NCBI RefSeq assembly: GCF_001427285.1
Contig: NZ_LMFV01000001.1
Span: 62,462-126,461, forward strand
Direction: 5' to 3'
DNA from: Mesorhizobium sp. Root552
GTDB lineage: Bacteria > Pseudomonadota > Alphaproteobacteria > Rhizobiales > Rhizobiaceae
Length of the DNA stretch: 64,000 nt
Under the pieces are notes generated by a model. The model was not told the DNA's origin. It made no database searches and saw only the letters and a list, made by a program, of their open reading frames with translations. The position numbers and the translations under genes are program-made. Below, piece after piece: positions 9,451 to 19,214 of this stretch. Position 1 is the first letter of the stretch, and each line of letters begins with the position of its first letter.

Positions 9451-10416
9451 ATGCTCACAATCTCGGCAGCCGATGTCGATCGCGCCCTGACGTTTCCCTC
9501 GCTGGTCGAGACGTTGCGCACGGCATTCCGCGAAGGGGCCGTGCAACCGGTACGTCACCATCATACCATCGAGCGGCCTGACGGAGCGGCTTCGACCCTG
9601 CTTTTGATGCCGGCATGGACCGATTTCAATGCGGCCGGCAGTTCGGCCAACGGCCATATCGGCGTCAAGATCGTTACGGTATCGCCGGACAACAACGCCA
9701 TCGGCAAGCCAGCGGTGATGGGGCTCTACCTGTTGCTGAATGGAGGTACAGGCGAACCGGAAGCCTTGATTGACGGCCAGCGCCTGACTCAATGGCGTAC
9801 CGCTTGCGCATCCGCCTTGGCAGCGTCCTACCTTGCGCGCGAAGACGCTTCGCGGCTGCTGGTGATCGGCGCAGGCGCTCTGTCGCCCTTCCTTGCCAAA
9901 GCGCACTCCGCAGTACGGCCCATCAAAACCATCCGCATCTGGAACCGGACCGCGGCCAACGCCGGGAAGGTCGCTGCTCAATTGCGAGCGGAAGGGTTGG
10001 TTGCCGAGGCAGCAACCGATCTCGACGCCGAACTCGCCACTGCCGACATCGTCTCGTCGGCGACGATCTCGACCAGTCCGCTGGTGAAGGGCGCGCGGCT
10101 GAAGCCGGGCGCACATGTCGATCTGGTCGGAGGCTTTACGCCCGACATGCGTGAGAGCGACGACGACGCCATTTCGCGCGCCGCCGTCTATGTCGATACC
10201 CGCGCCGGCGCGACCAAGGAGGCAGGCGATATCGTCCAGCCGCTGGCTTCCGGCCTGCTGAAGCCCGAGGGTATCGTGGCCGACCTGCATGAACTGGCGC
10301 GGGGCGAGAAGGCCGGGCGCGACAGCGCCAGTCAGATCACGCTGTTCAAGTCGGTCGGAGCCGCACTTGAGGATCTCGCCGCAGGCATCGCCGTCTACAA
10401 GACGCTGCGTTCCTGA
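9451..10416 (+). CDS. Ornithine cyclodeaminase / mu-crystallin family protein
   Basis: A 321-residue NAD(P)-binding protein of the ornithine cyclodeaminase/mu-crystallin family. Members include ornithine cyclodeaminase, alanine dehydrogenases of the archaeal type and imine reductases. The substrate-side segment LPAW-type is seen as LLLMPAWTDF. The dinucleotide-binding loop is LLVIGAGALSPFLAKAH, followed by IRIWNRTAANAGKVAAQLR. The motif DLVGGFTPDMRESDDD is near the C-terminus. The exact reaction cannot be assigned: several residues that set ornithine specificity vary in this family. It starts 42 bases after lapA and could share its transcript. Confidence 0.8.
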   Translation: MLTISAADVDRALTFPSLVETLRTAFREGAVQPVRHHHTIERPDGAASTLLLMPAWTDFNAAGSSANGHIGVKIVTVSPDNNAIGKPAVMGLYLLLNGGTGEPEALIDGQRLTQWRTACASALAASYLAREDASRLLVIGAGALSPFLAKAHSAVRPIKTIRIWNRTAANAGKVAAQLRAEGLVAEAATDLDAELATADIVSSATISTSPLVKGARLKPGAHVDLVGGFTPDMRESDDDAISRAAVYVDTRAGATKEAGDIVQPLASGLLKPEGIVADLHELARGEKAGRDSASQITLFKSVGAALEDLAAGIAVYKTLRS

Positions 10417-10482
10417 CGCAGTTTGTTGCGGAGGCTCCACGGCTGTGCCAAAAGCGGCGCTGTCGTCCGGAGATGCACGTCC

Positions 10483-11556
10483 TTGAAATCCTTTCGCGAT
10501 CAACGCCGCGACAGCCGCCAGCACCAGAACGCCAAGCCGCGCGCCGCACAGGCGGCCCAGCGCGACTCCCGCCCGGAGCCGCAACGCGTGGCGGCAAAGG
10601 CCGAGGAGCGGCAACAGCCGAAGCCGGAACCTCGCATTCTCGCCCGTCGCGAAGGCCTGCTGCCGGCGGAGCGATTGCCGCTGATCCTTGAGGTCGCGCC
10701 CAATGCCGACTACGCGCTGCTGGACAGCGGCAGCGGCGAAAAGCTTGAGCAATACGGCCCCTACCGCATCATCCGCCCCGAGGGGCAGGCGATCTGGCAG
10801 CGCGCGCTGCCGGCAAAGGAATGGGACCGGGCGGATGCGGTCTTTACCGGCGACACCGACGAGGAAGGGATGGGCCGCTGGCGCTTTCCCAAGTCGCCGC
10901 TTGGTGAGACGTGGCCGATGAAGCACAACGGCATCGACTATCTCGGCCGCTTCACGTCTTTTCGCCATGTCGGCGTGTTTCCCGAACAGGCCTCGCACTG
11001 GGATCACATGGCTGGGCTGATTGAAAATGCCAGACGTCCGGTCAAGGTGCTGAACCTGTTCGGCTATACCGGTCTTGCCTCGCTGGTGGCGGCGCGCGCC
11101 GGCGCAGAGGTCACCCATGTCGATGCCTCGAAGAAGGCTATCGGCTGGGCGCGGGAAAACCAGGAAATCGCCAGGCTGGCCGACAAGCCGATCCGCTGGA
11201 TCGTCGAGGATGCGATGAAGTTTGCCGAGCGCGAGGAGCGCCGCGGCAGCCGTTACGACATCATCCTGTTCGATCCGCCCGCCTATGGCCGTGGCCCGAA
11301 GGGCGAGGTCTGGCAATTGTTCGAACACCTGCCGGCCCTGACCGACATCTGCCGCTCGATCCTGACGCCCAAGCCGCTGGCCGTGGTGCTGACCGCCTAT
11401 TCCATCCGCGCCTCGTTCTTCGCCATTCATGCCTTGATGCGCGATACGTTTGCCGGCATGGGCGGCAGAATTGAATCGGGCGAGCTGATCATCCGCGAGA
11501 AATCGGCCGGGCGGGCGCTTTCGACCTCCCTGTTTTCCAGATGGGTAGCGCAATGA
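10483..11556 (+). CDS. Class I SAM-dependent RNA methyltransferase, RlmI-like
   Basis: A 357-residue Rossmann-fold methyltransferase resembling RlmI/YccW-type 23S rRNA cytosine methyltransferases. The SAM-binding loop is KVLNLFGYTGLASLVAARAG and the catalytic-site motif is IILFDPPAYGRG. The N-terminus is low-complexity and very basic (QRRDSRQHQNAKPRAAQAAQ), probably an RNA-binding or disordered arm. The start is uncertain: no good ATG exists, and I favour TTG at 10483 with GGAG ten bases upstream over TTG at 10423. The end overlaps the next rRNA methyltransferase start by ATGA, so the pair is translationally coupled. Confidence 0.8.
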   Translation: MKSFRDQRRDSRQHQNAKPRAAQAAQRDSRPEPQRVAAKAEERQQPKPEPRILARREGLLPAERLPLILEVAPNADYALLDSGSGEKLEQYGPYRIIRPEGQAIWQRALPAKEWDRADAVFTGDTDEEGMGRWRFPKSPLGETWPMKHNGIDYLGRFTSFRHVGVFPEQASHWDHMAGLIENARRPVKVLNLFGYTGLASLVAARAGAEVTHVDASKKAIGWARENQEIARLADKPIRWIVEDAMKFAEREERRGSRYDIILFDPPAYGRGPKGEVWQLFEHLPALTDICRSILTPKPLAVVLTAYSIRASFFAIHALMRDTFAGMGGRIESGELIIREKSAGRALSTSLFSRWVAQ

Positions 11557-12422
11557 GCAACCATCACGGCAGCGAACATCAAGGCCGCCGCGCGGTCGGA
11601 CAGGTGAAGGAAGTCACCAGCCTCGCCAATCCGCTGGTCAAGGACATCAAGGCGCTGGCGTTGAAGAAATTCCGCGACCAGCAGAACGCCTTCATGGCCG
11701 AAGGGTTGAAGCTGGTCATCGATGCGCTCGACCTCGGCTGGGAAATCCGCACGCTGGTGTTCGCCAAGGCCGGACGCGGCAACGCGGCGGTCGAGAAAGT
11801 GGCCGCCCGCACGGTGGCTGCCGGAGGCACGGTGCTGGAAGTCTCGGAAAAGGTGCTTTCCGCCATCACCCGCCGCGACAATCCGCAAATGGTGGTCGGC
11901 GTCTTTGCCCAGCGCCTCGTGCCGCTGAAGGAAATCCGCCCCAAGGGCGGTGACGTCTGGGTGGCGCTCGACCGGGTACGCGACCCGGGCAATCTCGGCA
12001 CCGTGATCCGCACCGTCGATGCGGTTGGCGCCAAGGGCGTCATTCTCGTGGGCGACACGACCGATCCGTTCTCGGTCGAAACCGTGCGCGCCACCATGGG
12101 ATCGATCTTCGCGGTTCCGGTCGCCAAGGCGAACGCAGAGGCGTTTCTCAACTGGCGCAAGGGTTTTTCCGGTCTCGTCGCCGGTACGCACCTGAAAGGC
12201 GCGGTGGACTATCGCTCGGTCGATTTTTCCGGCCGTCCGGTGCTGCTTCTGATGGGCAACGAACAGCAGGGCCTGCCGGACGATCTGGCGGCAAGCTGCG
12301 ATCGCCTGCTGCGCATTCCGCAGGAAGGCCGCGCCGACTCGCTCAATCTCGCCGTCGCGACGGGGGTGATGCTGTTTGAGATCCGGCGCGGGGCGTTGAA
12401 ACTGGAAACGACGCATACATGA
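11553..12422 (+). CDS. TrmH/SpoU family RNA 2'-O-methyltransferase
   Basis: A 289-residue SPOUT-class enzyme that methylates a ribose 2'-OH in rRNA or tRNA. Motif 1 is seen in [18 protein letters not shown], motif 2 in [12 protein letters not shown], and motif 3 in [18 protein letters not shown]. The N-terminal part ([19 protein letters not shown]) matches the SpoU substrate-binding domain of RlmB/TsnR relatives. It is coupled by ATGA overlaps to the methyltransferase before it and lspA after it, forming a three-gene operon. The target nucleotide is not known. Confidence 0.88.
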   Translation: MSNHHGSEHQGRRAVGQVKEVTSLANPLVKDIKALALKKFRDQQNAFMAEGLKLVIDALDLGWEIRTLVFAKAGRGNAAVEKVAARTVAAGGTVLEVSEKVLSAITRRDNPQMVVGVFAQRLVPLKEIRPKGGDVWVALDRVRDPGNLGTVIRTVDAVGAKGVILVGDTTDPFSVETVRATMGSIFAVPVAKANAEAFLNWRKGFSGLVAGTHLKGAVDYRSVDFSGRPVLLLMGNEQQGLPDDLAASCDRLLRIPQEGRADSLNLAVATGVMLFEIRRGALKLETTHT

Positions 12423-12916
12423 AGCTGGGCATTTTGAAATCGCTGACGCCCTACGCCCTGCTGGTCATTGTAGCGATGGCGGTGGACCAGTGGATAAAAT
12501 ACCTGGTCGAAACCGGCCTGCCGTTCCAGGAGAAGATCGACCTGTTGCCGTTCCTGGGGCTTTTTCGCACCTACAACACCGGCATCGCCTTTTCGATGCT
12601 GTCGTCCTTCGGCGACACCGGCCTGATCATCGTGTCGCTTCTGGTTTCAGCCTTCGTCATCTTCCTCGCCACCCGCACAGAACCGGGACAGGTGCTGGCC
12701 CGCGCCGGCTTTGCCTTGATCGTCGGCGGCGCGCTCGGCAACCTGATCGACCGCAGCGTCTACGGCCATGTGATCGACTATATCCTGTTTCACACGCCGA
12801 GCTGGTCGTTTGCCGTGTTCAACCTTGCCGATGCGTTCATCAGTGTCGGCGCTGTGCTGGTCATCCTCGACGAATTCGTCGGCTGGCGTCGGCAGACACG
12901 ACCTTCGGACGATTGA
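12419..12916 (+). CDS. lspA: Lipoprotein signal peptidase II
   Basis: This 165-residue polytopic inner-membrane aspartyl protease cleaves prolipoprotein signal peptides before the lipidated cysteine. Four hydrophobic segments are visible. The conserved boxes are VDQWIKYLV (22-30), NTGIAFSML (53-61), [10 protein letters not shown] (103-112), VIDYI (118-122) and FNLADAFI (134-141). By comparison with the E. coli enzyme the catalytic pair is D120 and D138, both present. The start ATG overlaps the stop of the preceding methyltransferase gene. Confidence 0.95.
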   Translation: MKLGILKSLTPYALLVIVAMAVDQWIKYLVETGLPFQEKIDLLPFLGLFRTYNTGIAFSMLSSFGDTGLIIVSLLVSAFVIFLATRTEPGQVLARAGFALIVGGALGNLIDRSVYGHVIDYILFHTPSWSFAVFNLADAFISVGAVLVILDEFVGWRRQTRPSDD

Positions 12917-12964
12917 TTTCCGCAGATTGACGCCGCATTGTCCCGCGCAAAAAAGGGACACAAC

Positions 12965-13954
12965 ATGCCGGACACATTCAAAGCCATCCTCGTTTCGCGC
13001 GACGCGGACAAGAACCAGTCGGTTGCGGTCACGGACCTTACCGAAGCTGACCTTATGGAAGGCGATGTCACCGTTGCCGTCGAGGCGACGACGGTGAACT
13101 ACAAGGACGGCCTCGCCATCACCGGCAAGGCGCCGGTGGTGCGGCGCTGGCCGCTGGTGCCCGGCATCGACTTTGCCGGCACGGTGCTGTCCTCGGACCA
13201 TCCCGACTGGCGCAAGGGCGACAAGGTCATCCTCAACGGCTGGGGCGTCGGCGAAACCCATTACGGCGCCTATGCCGGCCGCGCCCGCGTCAAGGGTGAC
13301 TGGCTGGTGCCGCTGCCCGACGGCATCAGCGCCCATGACGCCATGGCGGTGGGCACCGCCGGCTATACGGCCATGCTGTCGGTGATGGCGCTGGAGCGCC
13401 ACGGCATCGTGCCGAAGCGCGGCCCGGTCGTGGTGACGGGCGCTGCCGGCGGCGTCGGCTCGGTTGCCATCGCGGTCCTTTCCGGCCTCGGCTATCACGT
13501 CATCGCATCGACCGGACGCAGCAGCGAGGCCGATTATCTGCGCGATCTCGGCGCGGCCGAAATCATTGCGCGCGAAGAACTTTCGGGACCGGGCAAGCCG
13601 CTCGCCAAGGAGCGCTGGGCCGGCGGCGTCGATGCAGTCGGAAGCCATACGCTGGCCAACGTGCTGTCGATGACGGCCTATGGCGGCGCGGTCGCGGCCT
13701 GCGGGCTGGCCGGCGGCATGGATTTGCCGTCCTCGGTCGCTCCCTTCATCCTGCGCGGCGTTTCCCTGCTTGGCATCGACTCCGTCATGGCGCCGAAGGA
13801 ACTTCGGCTGGAAGCCTGGCGGCGCATCGGCACCGATCTCGACGTCGGCAAACTTGCGGCACTTTCGACCACCATCGGCTTCGACGGCATTGTCGATGCC
13901 GCGCGCGACATCGTTGAAGGCAGGATCAGGGGCCGCGTCGTCGTCGATATGTGA
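12965..13954 (+). CDS. acuI: AcuI-like acrylyl-CoA reductase / MDR oxidoreductase
   Basis: A 329-residue medium-chain dehydrogenase/reductase of the YhdH/AcuI group, which reduces acrylyl-CoA to propionyl-CoA with NADPH. The N-terminal catalytic GroES-like domain contains [19 protein letters not shown] and [11 protein letters not shown]. The nucleotide-binding loop is [19 protein letters not shown], followed by [19 protein letters not shown]. No zinc-ligand cysteines are seen, as expected for this subgroup. It follows lspA after 48 bases, on the same strand. The substrate assignment rests on family resemblance only. Confidence 0.82.
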   Translation: MPDTFKAILVSRDADKNQSVAVTDLTEADLMEGDVTVAVEATTVNYKDGLAITGKAPVVRRWPLVPGIDFAGTVLSSDHPDWRKGDKVILNGWGVGETHYGAYAGRARVKGDWLVPLPDGISAHDAMAVGTAGYTAMLSVMALERHGIVPKRGPVVVTGAAGGVGSVAIAVLSGLGYHVIASTGRSSEADYLRDLGAAEIIAREELSGPGKPLAKERWAGGVDAVGSHTLANVLSMTAYGGAVAACGLAGGMDLPSSVAPFILRGVSLLGIDSVMAPKELRLEAWRRIGTDLDVGKLAALSTTIGFDGIVDAARDIVEGRIRGRVVVDM

Positions 13955-13994
13955 GGCGGAAAGCGCACGCTTATCTAGCACCACGCCCGCTTCG

Positions 13995-14060
13995 TCTTTT
14001 CCTCGTCATCCTCGGGCAAGCCAGAGCGTAGCGACAGGCGCGACCCGAGGATCCATGCCG
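13995..14060. repeat. Intergenic palindromic repeat, copy A
   Basis: This unit of about 66 bp has outer ends CGTCATCCTCGGG and CCCGAGGATCCATGCCG. The inner arms CCTCGGG/CCCGAGG are self-complementary. A second copy lies inverted at 14133-14195. Elements of this form are common between genes in Mesorhizobium-like genomes (general knowledge; not checked here). Confidence 0.65.
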
Positions 14061-14132
14061 TGAAGATTGTGTGGTGCAGGGCGGCTCAGAATGGGGGGCC
14101 TTCTTTTGCGCCCTTTCCACGCTGCCGCTCGG

Positions 14133-14195
14133 TTACGGCATGGATCCCAGGGTCTTCGCAACGGCCTTCGGCCTGCTCCGCCCTGGGATGACGAA
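14133..14195. repeat. Intergenic palindromic repeat, copy B (inverted)
   Basis: This is the inverted partner of the unit at 13995-14060. Read on the minus strand it runs CTTCGTCATCCCAGGGC to CCCTGGGATCCATGCCG. The arms are conserved and the centre differs, showing that the two copies are diverged members of one family and not a recent duplication. Confidence 0.6.
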
Positions 14196-14239
14196 GAGAT
14201 GGTTGCGCTTATTCATCGCCACGCCCGCTTTCGCGTCTG

Positions 14240-14520
14240 GCCATTGTCAAAGAACTGACCTCTGATGAGGTCGGGAGGACGGGCGGCCGTTTGGTCGCTC
14301 GTTTAGGTAAGTAATGCGGCCTTGCGGCCGCCCGTCCGGTGGCTTCCCTCAACCGATACACCGGCCATGCCGCAGATCCAGCCTCAATGGCCGGCAACTG
14401 CGGGCAACACTGCGCCCGGTTCGAGGGCCGAACTTAGGGGTTCATCACCCAGCCGTCTACCGCAGACGACCAGCCCGGCACCGACGCCCCTCCCTGATAC
14501 CCGGTGCGCACCAGGTCTCC
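14240..14520 (-). other. Possible group II intron 5' remnant
   Basis: There is no open reading frame with gene-like character here. On the minus strand the segment starts GTGCGCACCGGGTATC and continues with a structured, GC-rich series of hairpins, including CAGACGAC/GTCTGCGG-type pairs and GATGAACCCCTAAGTTCG. Bacterial group II introns start GTGYG and have similar text in domain I. No reverse transcriptase or domain V is present, so at most it is a 5' fragment. It could also be an unrelated structured repeat. Confidence 0.25.
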
Positions 14521-14670
14521 CGCAAGGGCGATGGCATGAGTATGGGGGAAGCACAGAGGGTGGGGATAAGTGGGGTGCGTGTTTTTGTGGGAAGTGAGTG
14601 GGGTCAAGGGGTTATTGAGGCGACATAAGTGGATTTGTCCACCGTTGAGCCCAATCTCGCAGGACCGACA

Positions 14671-14823
14671 CCCCCCTCTGGCCTGCCGGCCATCTCCCCC
14701 TCAAGGGGGGAGATGACCCGAATGCCATGCTTTCATCCGATGCTGAAGTCGCAGAGGAGGCTGTAGCTTGAAGCTGCTGATCTCCCCACCTGAGGGGGAG
14801 ATGGCCGGCAGGCCAGAGGGGGG
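14671..14823. repeat. Perfect 32-bp inverted repeat, RIME-like element
   Basis: The arm 14671-14702 (starting CCCCCCTCTGGCCTGCCGGC) and the arm 14792-14823 (ending in its exact complement) are perfect 32-base inverted repeats around an 89-base centre. The text resembles the Rhizobium intergenic mosaic elements (RIME) known from rhizobia. It lies in the gene-free region upstream of the hybrid kinase gene. Transcribed, the arms would form a very stable stem. Confidence 0.7.
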
Positions 14824-15137
14824 GTGCCTGACAATGCACCCGATCGGCAACCGGATCGACCCTCTCTCGGTCGGGGAGGATAAGAGACGGCACGGCCACC
14901 CAGAATGCTATAGCCAATTCGCGAAGCGAGCTCCGGACATTCCTTTCTCGCTTCCGGGATGACGAAGCGGGAAGTTGCGATCAAAAGGAAGGGAACTTGC
15001 GCCCCCCTCATCCGACCACGAACGCGGGCGTAAAATCGCCTCTCTGTTACGTCGGTAACGCAAACTTCCGCAGGATCGATAAAATTCGACCGATCCCCCG
15101 AAATCTTCCCTAATGTCTGTGTGCCATGCATTGAGCC
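14824..15137. other. Intergenic region upstream of the hybrid kinase
   Basis: No gene-like frame is seen in this 314-base stretch, which completes the 13955-15137 gap. It carries no clear promoter that I can place with confidence. The last 80 bases are less GC-rich (CGGTAACGCAAACTTCCG, ATAAAATTCGACC) and probably hold the promoter of the kinase gene. Confidence 0.4.
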
Positions 15138-17426
15138 ATGAACGCACGGCCCACTCTTGAACTGGTGAAGCAGATCGAAAGCAGCGGCGAAATTCCGCCG
15201 CCGCAACTGCGTCGCCTGCAAGTCGAGCCGCCGCCGCTGGCGCCGAAACTGCCGCGCTTCGTTCCGGACGCCCTGCCACTATTGACCTATGCCATCATTC
15301 TCATGCTGGCGGGCCTGGGCCACCTGAGCGGCGCGCCGCGCTACGTCACATTGAGCCTTCTTGTAACGGTTGCCTGCGGCCTGGCGATGCACTGGCGTAT
15401 CCGCCACACCGAGAACAAGGCCAATCGCATCCGCGACACGAACGTCGCCCGCAGCCGCGCCGAGGTCGAGACGCTCGCCGACCGCATGTGGGAGATGCAG
15501 GAGAGCGAGGAGCGCTTTCGCGGCCTGATCGACGCGCTGGGCGATCTCGTCGTCCATCGCGACCGGCAGGGCAACATCGTCTACACCAACAAGGTTTTCG
15601 CCGATCTGGTCGGCGTCGATGCGCACGACCTGCCCGGCATGACGCTGGCCGAACTGGGTATCGACATCGGCATCGTTCCCGATGCCGCCTTTTCGGATCA
15701 TGACTGCCTGAGTTCCACCGATGTCGGCATCCGCACGCCGAACGGCCAGCGCTGGTTCTCGTGGATCGAGCTTTCCGTACGCGACAAGGAGAGCGGCTCG
15801 GTATCGCACCGTGCGATTGCGCGCGACATAACGGACAGGAAGCGCGCCGAATCCTCGCTCATTACGGCGCGCGAGCGGGCCGAGTTCGCAAGCCAGGCCA
15901 AGTCCCGCTTCCTCGCCACGGTGAGCCACGAAATCCGCACGCCGATGAACGGCATCATGGGCATGGCGAAACTTCTGGCCGACACCGACCTGTCGCCCGA
16001 ACAGCGCACTTATGTCGGCGCGGTTTCCACTTCGGCCAGCGCGCTTCTGGCGCTGATCGAGGACCTGCTCGACTATTCCAAGATCGAGGCCGGCCGCTTC
16101 GACCCCGAGCCGCAGACGATGTCGGTGCGCGAACTGGCCGACAACATCGTCGAGCTCTTGGCCTCGCGCGCTTATTCCAAGGGCATCGGCCTCGGCTGCC
16201 ACGTCGCGCCGAACGTACCGCAGACGATCAGCGCCGATCCGGGCCGCGTGCGCCAGGTGATGCTCAACCTGATCGGCAACGCCATCAAATTCACCGACAG
16301 CGGCGGCGTGTTCTTGAGCATCACGCGCCAGATGGCGGACGGAGCCGACCGCATCCGCTTCACCGTGACCGATACCGGACCGGGCATGCGGCAGGTCGAC
16401 CTTGAGCGCATCTTCGACGAGTTCGAGCAGGTTGACGGCACATCGACGCGCAGGCACGGCGGCGCGGGGCTGGGGCTTGCCATTTCCAAGCGGCTGGTAA
16501 CGGCCATGGACGGCACCATCTCGGTGTCGAGCACCATCGGCAAGGGCGCCGAGTTCGTCTTCGAAATCCCCGCGACGGAGGCGACAGAGCCGCCGCACAA
16601 TCGCGACAACATGCTGGCCGGGCGCAGCGTGGTGATCGTGTCCAGGAACACCGTCGAGGCCGAAGCGATTGCCAGCACCATCCGTGCCTATGGCGGCACG
16701 GTCATCCTTGCCGAGACGCCGGCAAGGGCGAGCGCGCTGGCAAGCGGCTCCAACGTGCTGATGGTCGATGCCGCAATCGAGGAAAGCGACGGGCGCGTGC
16801 TGAAGCAGTTGCGGCAGGCCGGTTTCGCAAAGAGCGAAGCCGTCACGCTGATTGCGCCGACGGATCGCGGCCGGCTGGGCGAATACCGCGCCAACGGCTA
16901 TGCCAGCTTCCTGGCGCGGCCGGTTCGCGGCGAAACCCTGCTGCGCGTCCTCGTGGCGGGCCAGACCGCAGTGGTGGCAGCCGCCCACCCGCAGAAGCGG
17001 GGCATTGCGCGCGGCAAGGCCCCGGCAAAGCGCGGCCCCGGCCTTTCGGTGCTGATTGCCGAGGACAACGAGATCAACGCCATGCTGGCCCGCGCCACAT
17101 TGCTGAAGGCCGGCCATCGGGTGGACGTGGTGGGCAACGGCAAGGAAGCCGTCGAGGCGCTGGTCAGCATTGGCCGCCGCAACCGCTACGATGTCGTTTT
17201 GATGGACCTGCACATGCCTGTGATGGACGGCATGGATGCCATCGCCATCATCCGCAGGCACGAGGAAGAACAGGGCCTGCCGCCCATCCCGATCATGGTG
17301 CTGTCTGCCGACAGCCAGGAAAAGACCCGCCACGCGGTGCTTGCGCATGGGGCTTCGGGCTTCGTCACCAAGCCGCTCGACCCGCAGGCGCTGGTCGACG
17401 CCATCCAGGAACAGATCACGGCCTGA
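15138..17426 (+). CDS. Hybrid sensor histidine kinase with PAS and two receiver-like domains
   Basis: A 762-residue inner-membrane kinase. It has two N-terminal transmembrane helices (about 46-64 and 68-86), a PAS domain (about 122-235; [17 protein letters not shown]), a dimerisation/phosphoacceptor domain with H264 in [16 protein letters not shown], and an ATPase domain (N box [11 protein letters not shown] 376-386, G1 DTGPGM, G2 [10 protein letters not shown]). A degenerate receiver spans about 495-605. It lacks the acidic pair and has RP instead of KP. An intact C-terminal receiver has phosphoacceptor D690 ([14 protein letters not shown]) and K in VTKPLDP. Input signal and partner are unknown. 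olsB follows after 176 bases. Confidence 0.9.
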   Translation: MNARPTLELVKQIESSGEIPPPQLRRLQVEPPPLAPKLPRFVPDALPLLTYAIILMLAGLGHLSGAPRYVTLSLLVTVACGLAMHWRIRHTENKANRIRDTNVARSRAEVETLADRMWEMQESEERFRGLIDALGDLVVHRDRQGNIVYTNKVFADLVGVDAHDLPGMTLAELGIDIGIVPDAAFSDHDCLSSTDVGIRTPNGQRWFSWIELSVRDKESGSVSHRAIARDITDRKRAESSLITARERAEFASQAKSRFLATVSHEIRTPMNGIMGMAKLLADTDLSPEQRTYVGAVSTSASALLALIEDLLDYSKIEAGRFDPEPQTMSVRELADNIVELLASRAYSKGIGLGCHVAPNVPQTISADPGRVRQVMLNLIGNAIKFTDSGGVFLSITRQMADGADRIRFTVTDTGPGMRQVDLERIFDEFEQVDGTSTRRHGGAGLGLAISKRLVTAMDGTISVSSTIGKGAEFVFEIPATEATEPPHNRDNMLAGRSVVIVSRNTVEAEAIASTIRAYGGTVILAETPARASALASGSNVLMVDAAIEESDGRVLKQLRQAGFAKSEAVTLIAPTDRGRLGEYRANGYASFLARPVRGETLLRVLVAGQTAVVAAAHPQKRGIARGKAPAKRGPGLSVLIAEDNEINAMLARATLLKAGHRVDVVGNGKEAVEALVSIGRRNRYDVVLMDLHMPVMDGMDAIAIIRRHEEEQGLPPIPIMVLSADSQEKTRHAVLAHGASGFVTKPLDPQALVDAIQEQITA

Positions 17427-17602
17427 CTTCCCTGAAGTTCGTTGCGCATGCGTTGATGCCCGGCTCAAAAGTGTAGCCGGCTGGCCTTGTTCATTTCCCG
17501 GCCAATCATTGCCCCTCACGCGGTATCACGCTACTGTCACAATCCTGTTGCACCACCATCGTATCCCCGCGCCAAGAGGGATGGCTCGAAGGAGAATCAC
17601 TC

Positions 17603-18490
17603 GTGCAGTCAGCGATTCGGCAAGGTGACGCCACGCCCGAAGCCGGCCCGGCCCTGGTATCGGCGCAGAAATCCGCGCCCATCGTGCCCGGCGCTCCGCT
17701 CGGCCGTATCGGCAATCTGGAAGTGCGGCTCGCCCGCAACGACGCGGAGATCGCAGCCGCCCAGGAAATCCGCTACCGCGTCTTCTATGACGAGCTTGGC
17801 GCCGGCAAGGGCCGCCTGCATCTGCTCGACCAGCGCGACATCGACCATTTCGACCCGTTGTGCGACCACCTGCTGGTGTTCGATTCCAGCCTTCCCGGCC
17901 CCGAGCATCGTCGTATCGTCGGCACCTACCGCCTGTTGCGGCAGGAAGCGGCGGTGGCGGCTGGCGGCTTCTATTCCGAAGGCGAGTTCGAGCTGACGCG
18001 GCTGGTGGCGCGCCATCCGGGCCAGCGCTTCCTTGAGCTTGGCCGCTCCTGCGTCTTGCCGGACTATCGTTCCAAGCGCACCATCGAGGCGCTGTGGCAA
18101 GGCATCTGGGCCTACATCAACCACTACGAGATCGGCGTGATGACCGGCTGCGCGTCCTTCCACGGCACGGTGCCGGCCGCGCATGCCGAGGCGCTGACCT
18201 ATCTCGCCCACCACTGCCGCACCGATGCAGCCTGGGACGTGCGCGCCCTGCCCCACCGCTACTGCCCGATGGACCTGATGCCGATCGAGGCGGTGAACGC
18301 CAAGGCTGCGATTGCCGCGATGCCACCTCTGGTGAAGGGCTACCTGCGCGTTGGCGCGCGCATCGGCGACGGCTGCGTCATCGACCACGATTTCTCGACG
18401 GTCGATGTGCTGGTGGTGATGCCGGTCAAGGAGATCGGCGCGCGCTATGTCAACTATTATGGCGGCGAGGGCCAGCGCTTCGCGGCCTGA
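17603..18490 (+). CDS. olsB: L-ornithine N-alpha-acyltransferase (ornithine lipid synthesis)
   Basis: A 295-residue GNAT-fold enzyme that transfers a 3-hydroxyacyl group from acyl-ACP to the alpha-amino group of ornithine, the first step of ornithine-lipid synthesis. The lyso-lipid is then completed by OlsA, not in this window. Diagnostic stretches are AAAQEIRYRVFYDELGA, RRIVGTYRLLRQ, ELGRSCVLPDYRSKRTIEAL and MTGCASFHGT. The start is GTG at 17603 with AAGGAG nine bases upstream. Ornithine lipids are phosphate-free membrane lipids made by rhizobia especially during phosphate limitation. I see no clear Pho box in the leader. Confidence 0.92.
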   Translation: MQSAIRQGDATPEAGPALVSAQKSAPIVPGAPLGRIGNLEVRLARNDAEIAAAQEIRYRVFYDELGAGKGRLHLLDQRDIDHFDPLCDHLLVFDSSLPGPEHRRIVGTYRLLRQEAAVAAGGFYSEGEFELTRLVARHPGQRFLELGRSCVLPDYRSKRTIEALWQGIWAYINHYEIGVMTGCASFHGTVPAAHAEALTYLAHHCRTDAAWDVRALPHRYCPMDLMPIEAVNAKAAIAAMPPLVKGYLRVGARIGDGCVIDHDFSTVDVLVVMPVKEIGARYVNYYGGEGQRFAA

Positions 18491-18502
18491 GTTTTTCGAG
18501 CG

Positions 18503-19135
18503 TTACGGGATGTCTTCGGGATTGCGGCCGGGCCGGCTCTTGTAGGCCGGAAACGACCAGCCGAATTTCAGCGCCCCGCCACGCACGGTGAAGGCTGCGA
18601 GGAAGCCTCCGATCTCGGACATTAACGGCGGCAGGCCGGCAAGATCGCCGAGCGTATAGGCAGCCGCCCCGACGAGCGCCGCCGTGACATAGACCTCGGG
18701 CTTGAGCAGAACCGAGGGTTCGCCGGCCAGAAGGTCGCGCAATATGCCGCCGAACGTGGCAGTCAGCATGCCGGTGATGATCGCGACCAACGGCGAGCCG
18801 GTGATGGCCAAACCCTTGGCCGCGCCCATGACCGCAAAGGCGGCAAGGCCGATGGCGTCGAGCCAAAGCAGCAGCTTGTAGCGGGACTCGACCCGGTGCG
18901 CCGTGAAGAAGACAAGCACCGCAACCGCCGCGCAGATCAGCACGTAGTCGCGGTTGCTGACCCAGAACACCGGCACGTTGAGGATGAGGTCGCGGAAGGT
19001 GCCGCCGCCGATGCCGGTGACGCTGGCCAGGAAAAGGAAGCCGATGATGTCGAGCTGCTTGCGCGAAGCCGCCAACGCTCCCGTCGCCGCGAACACGGCA
19101 ACGCCGGAATAGTCGAAGAGCGTGATGGCGTTCAT
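18503..19135 (-). CDS. Trimeric intracellular cation channel family protein (UPF0126)
   Basis: A 210-residue inner-membrane protein with about seven hydrophobic helices in two inverted repeats, each carrying the GGGTFRDLIL / GGILRDLL motif. That is the hallmark of the bacterial TRIC (YicG/UPF0126) fold. Crystal structures of relatives are trimeric potassium-permeable channels. The physiological role here is unknown. It converges on olsB with 12 bases between stop codons and is divergent from nothing: upstream lies a short tandem repeat and then the end of grpE on the same strand. Confidence 0.88.
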   Translation of the reverse strand: MNAITLFDYSGVAVFAATGALAASRKQLDIIGFLFLASVTGIGGGTFRDLILNVPVFWVSNRDYVLICAAVAVLVFFTAHRVESRYKLLLWLDAIGLAAFAVMGAAKGLAITGSPLVAIITGMLTATFGGILRDLLAGEPSVLLKPEVYVTAALVGAAAYTLGDLAGLPPLMSEIGGFLAAFTVRGGALKFGWSFPAYKSRPGRNPEDIP

Positions 19136-19144
19136 GGGACGCTC

Positions 19145-19174
19145 AGCAGTAGGGCAGTAGGGCAGTAGGGCAGT
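19145..19174. repeat. 8-bp tandem repeat GCAGTAGG
   Basis: About three and a half direct copies of GCAGTAGG (the last diverging to GCAGTCAGG) lie between the TRIC gene and grpE. Slippage-prone octamer arrays of this kind are common in rhizobial intergenic DNA. There is no sign of function. Confidence 0.7.
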
Positions 19175-19214
19175 CAGGATTTACCTGATTCTGCCGCATC
19201 GCAAGCCCTAACCC

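Noticed and set aside
8692..11553. Open frame of 953 codons on the minus strand
   Set aside because: It runs antisense through ihfB, lapA, the ornithine cyclodeaminase homologue and the methyltransferase gene. The translation has no family motifs and is a by-product of high-GC codon use.
15279..17519. Open frame of 746 codons antisense to the hybrid kinase
   Set aside because: The plus-strand frame carries all histidine kinase motifs; the antisense translation is Arg/His/Asp-rich with no recognisable domain.
19145..19174. Octamer direct repeats as a CRISPR array
   Set aside because: The units are only 8 bp, directly adjacent, without spacers, and there are no cas genes.
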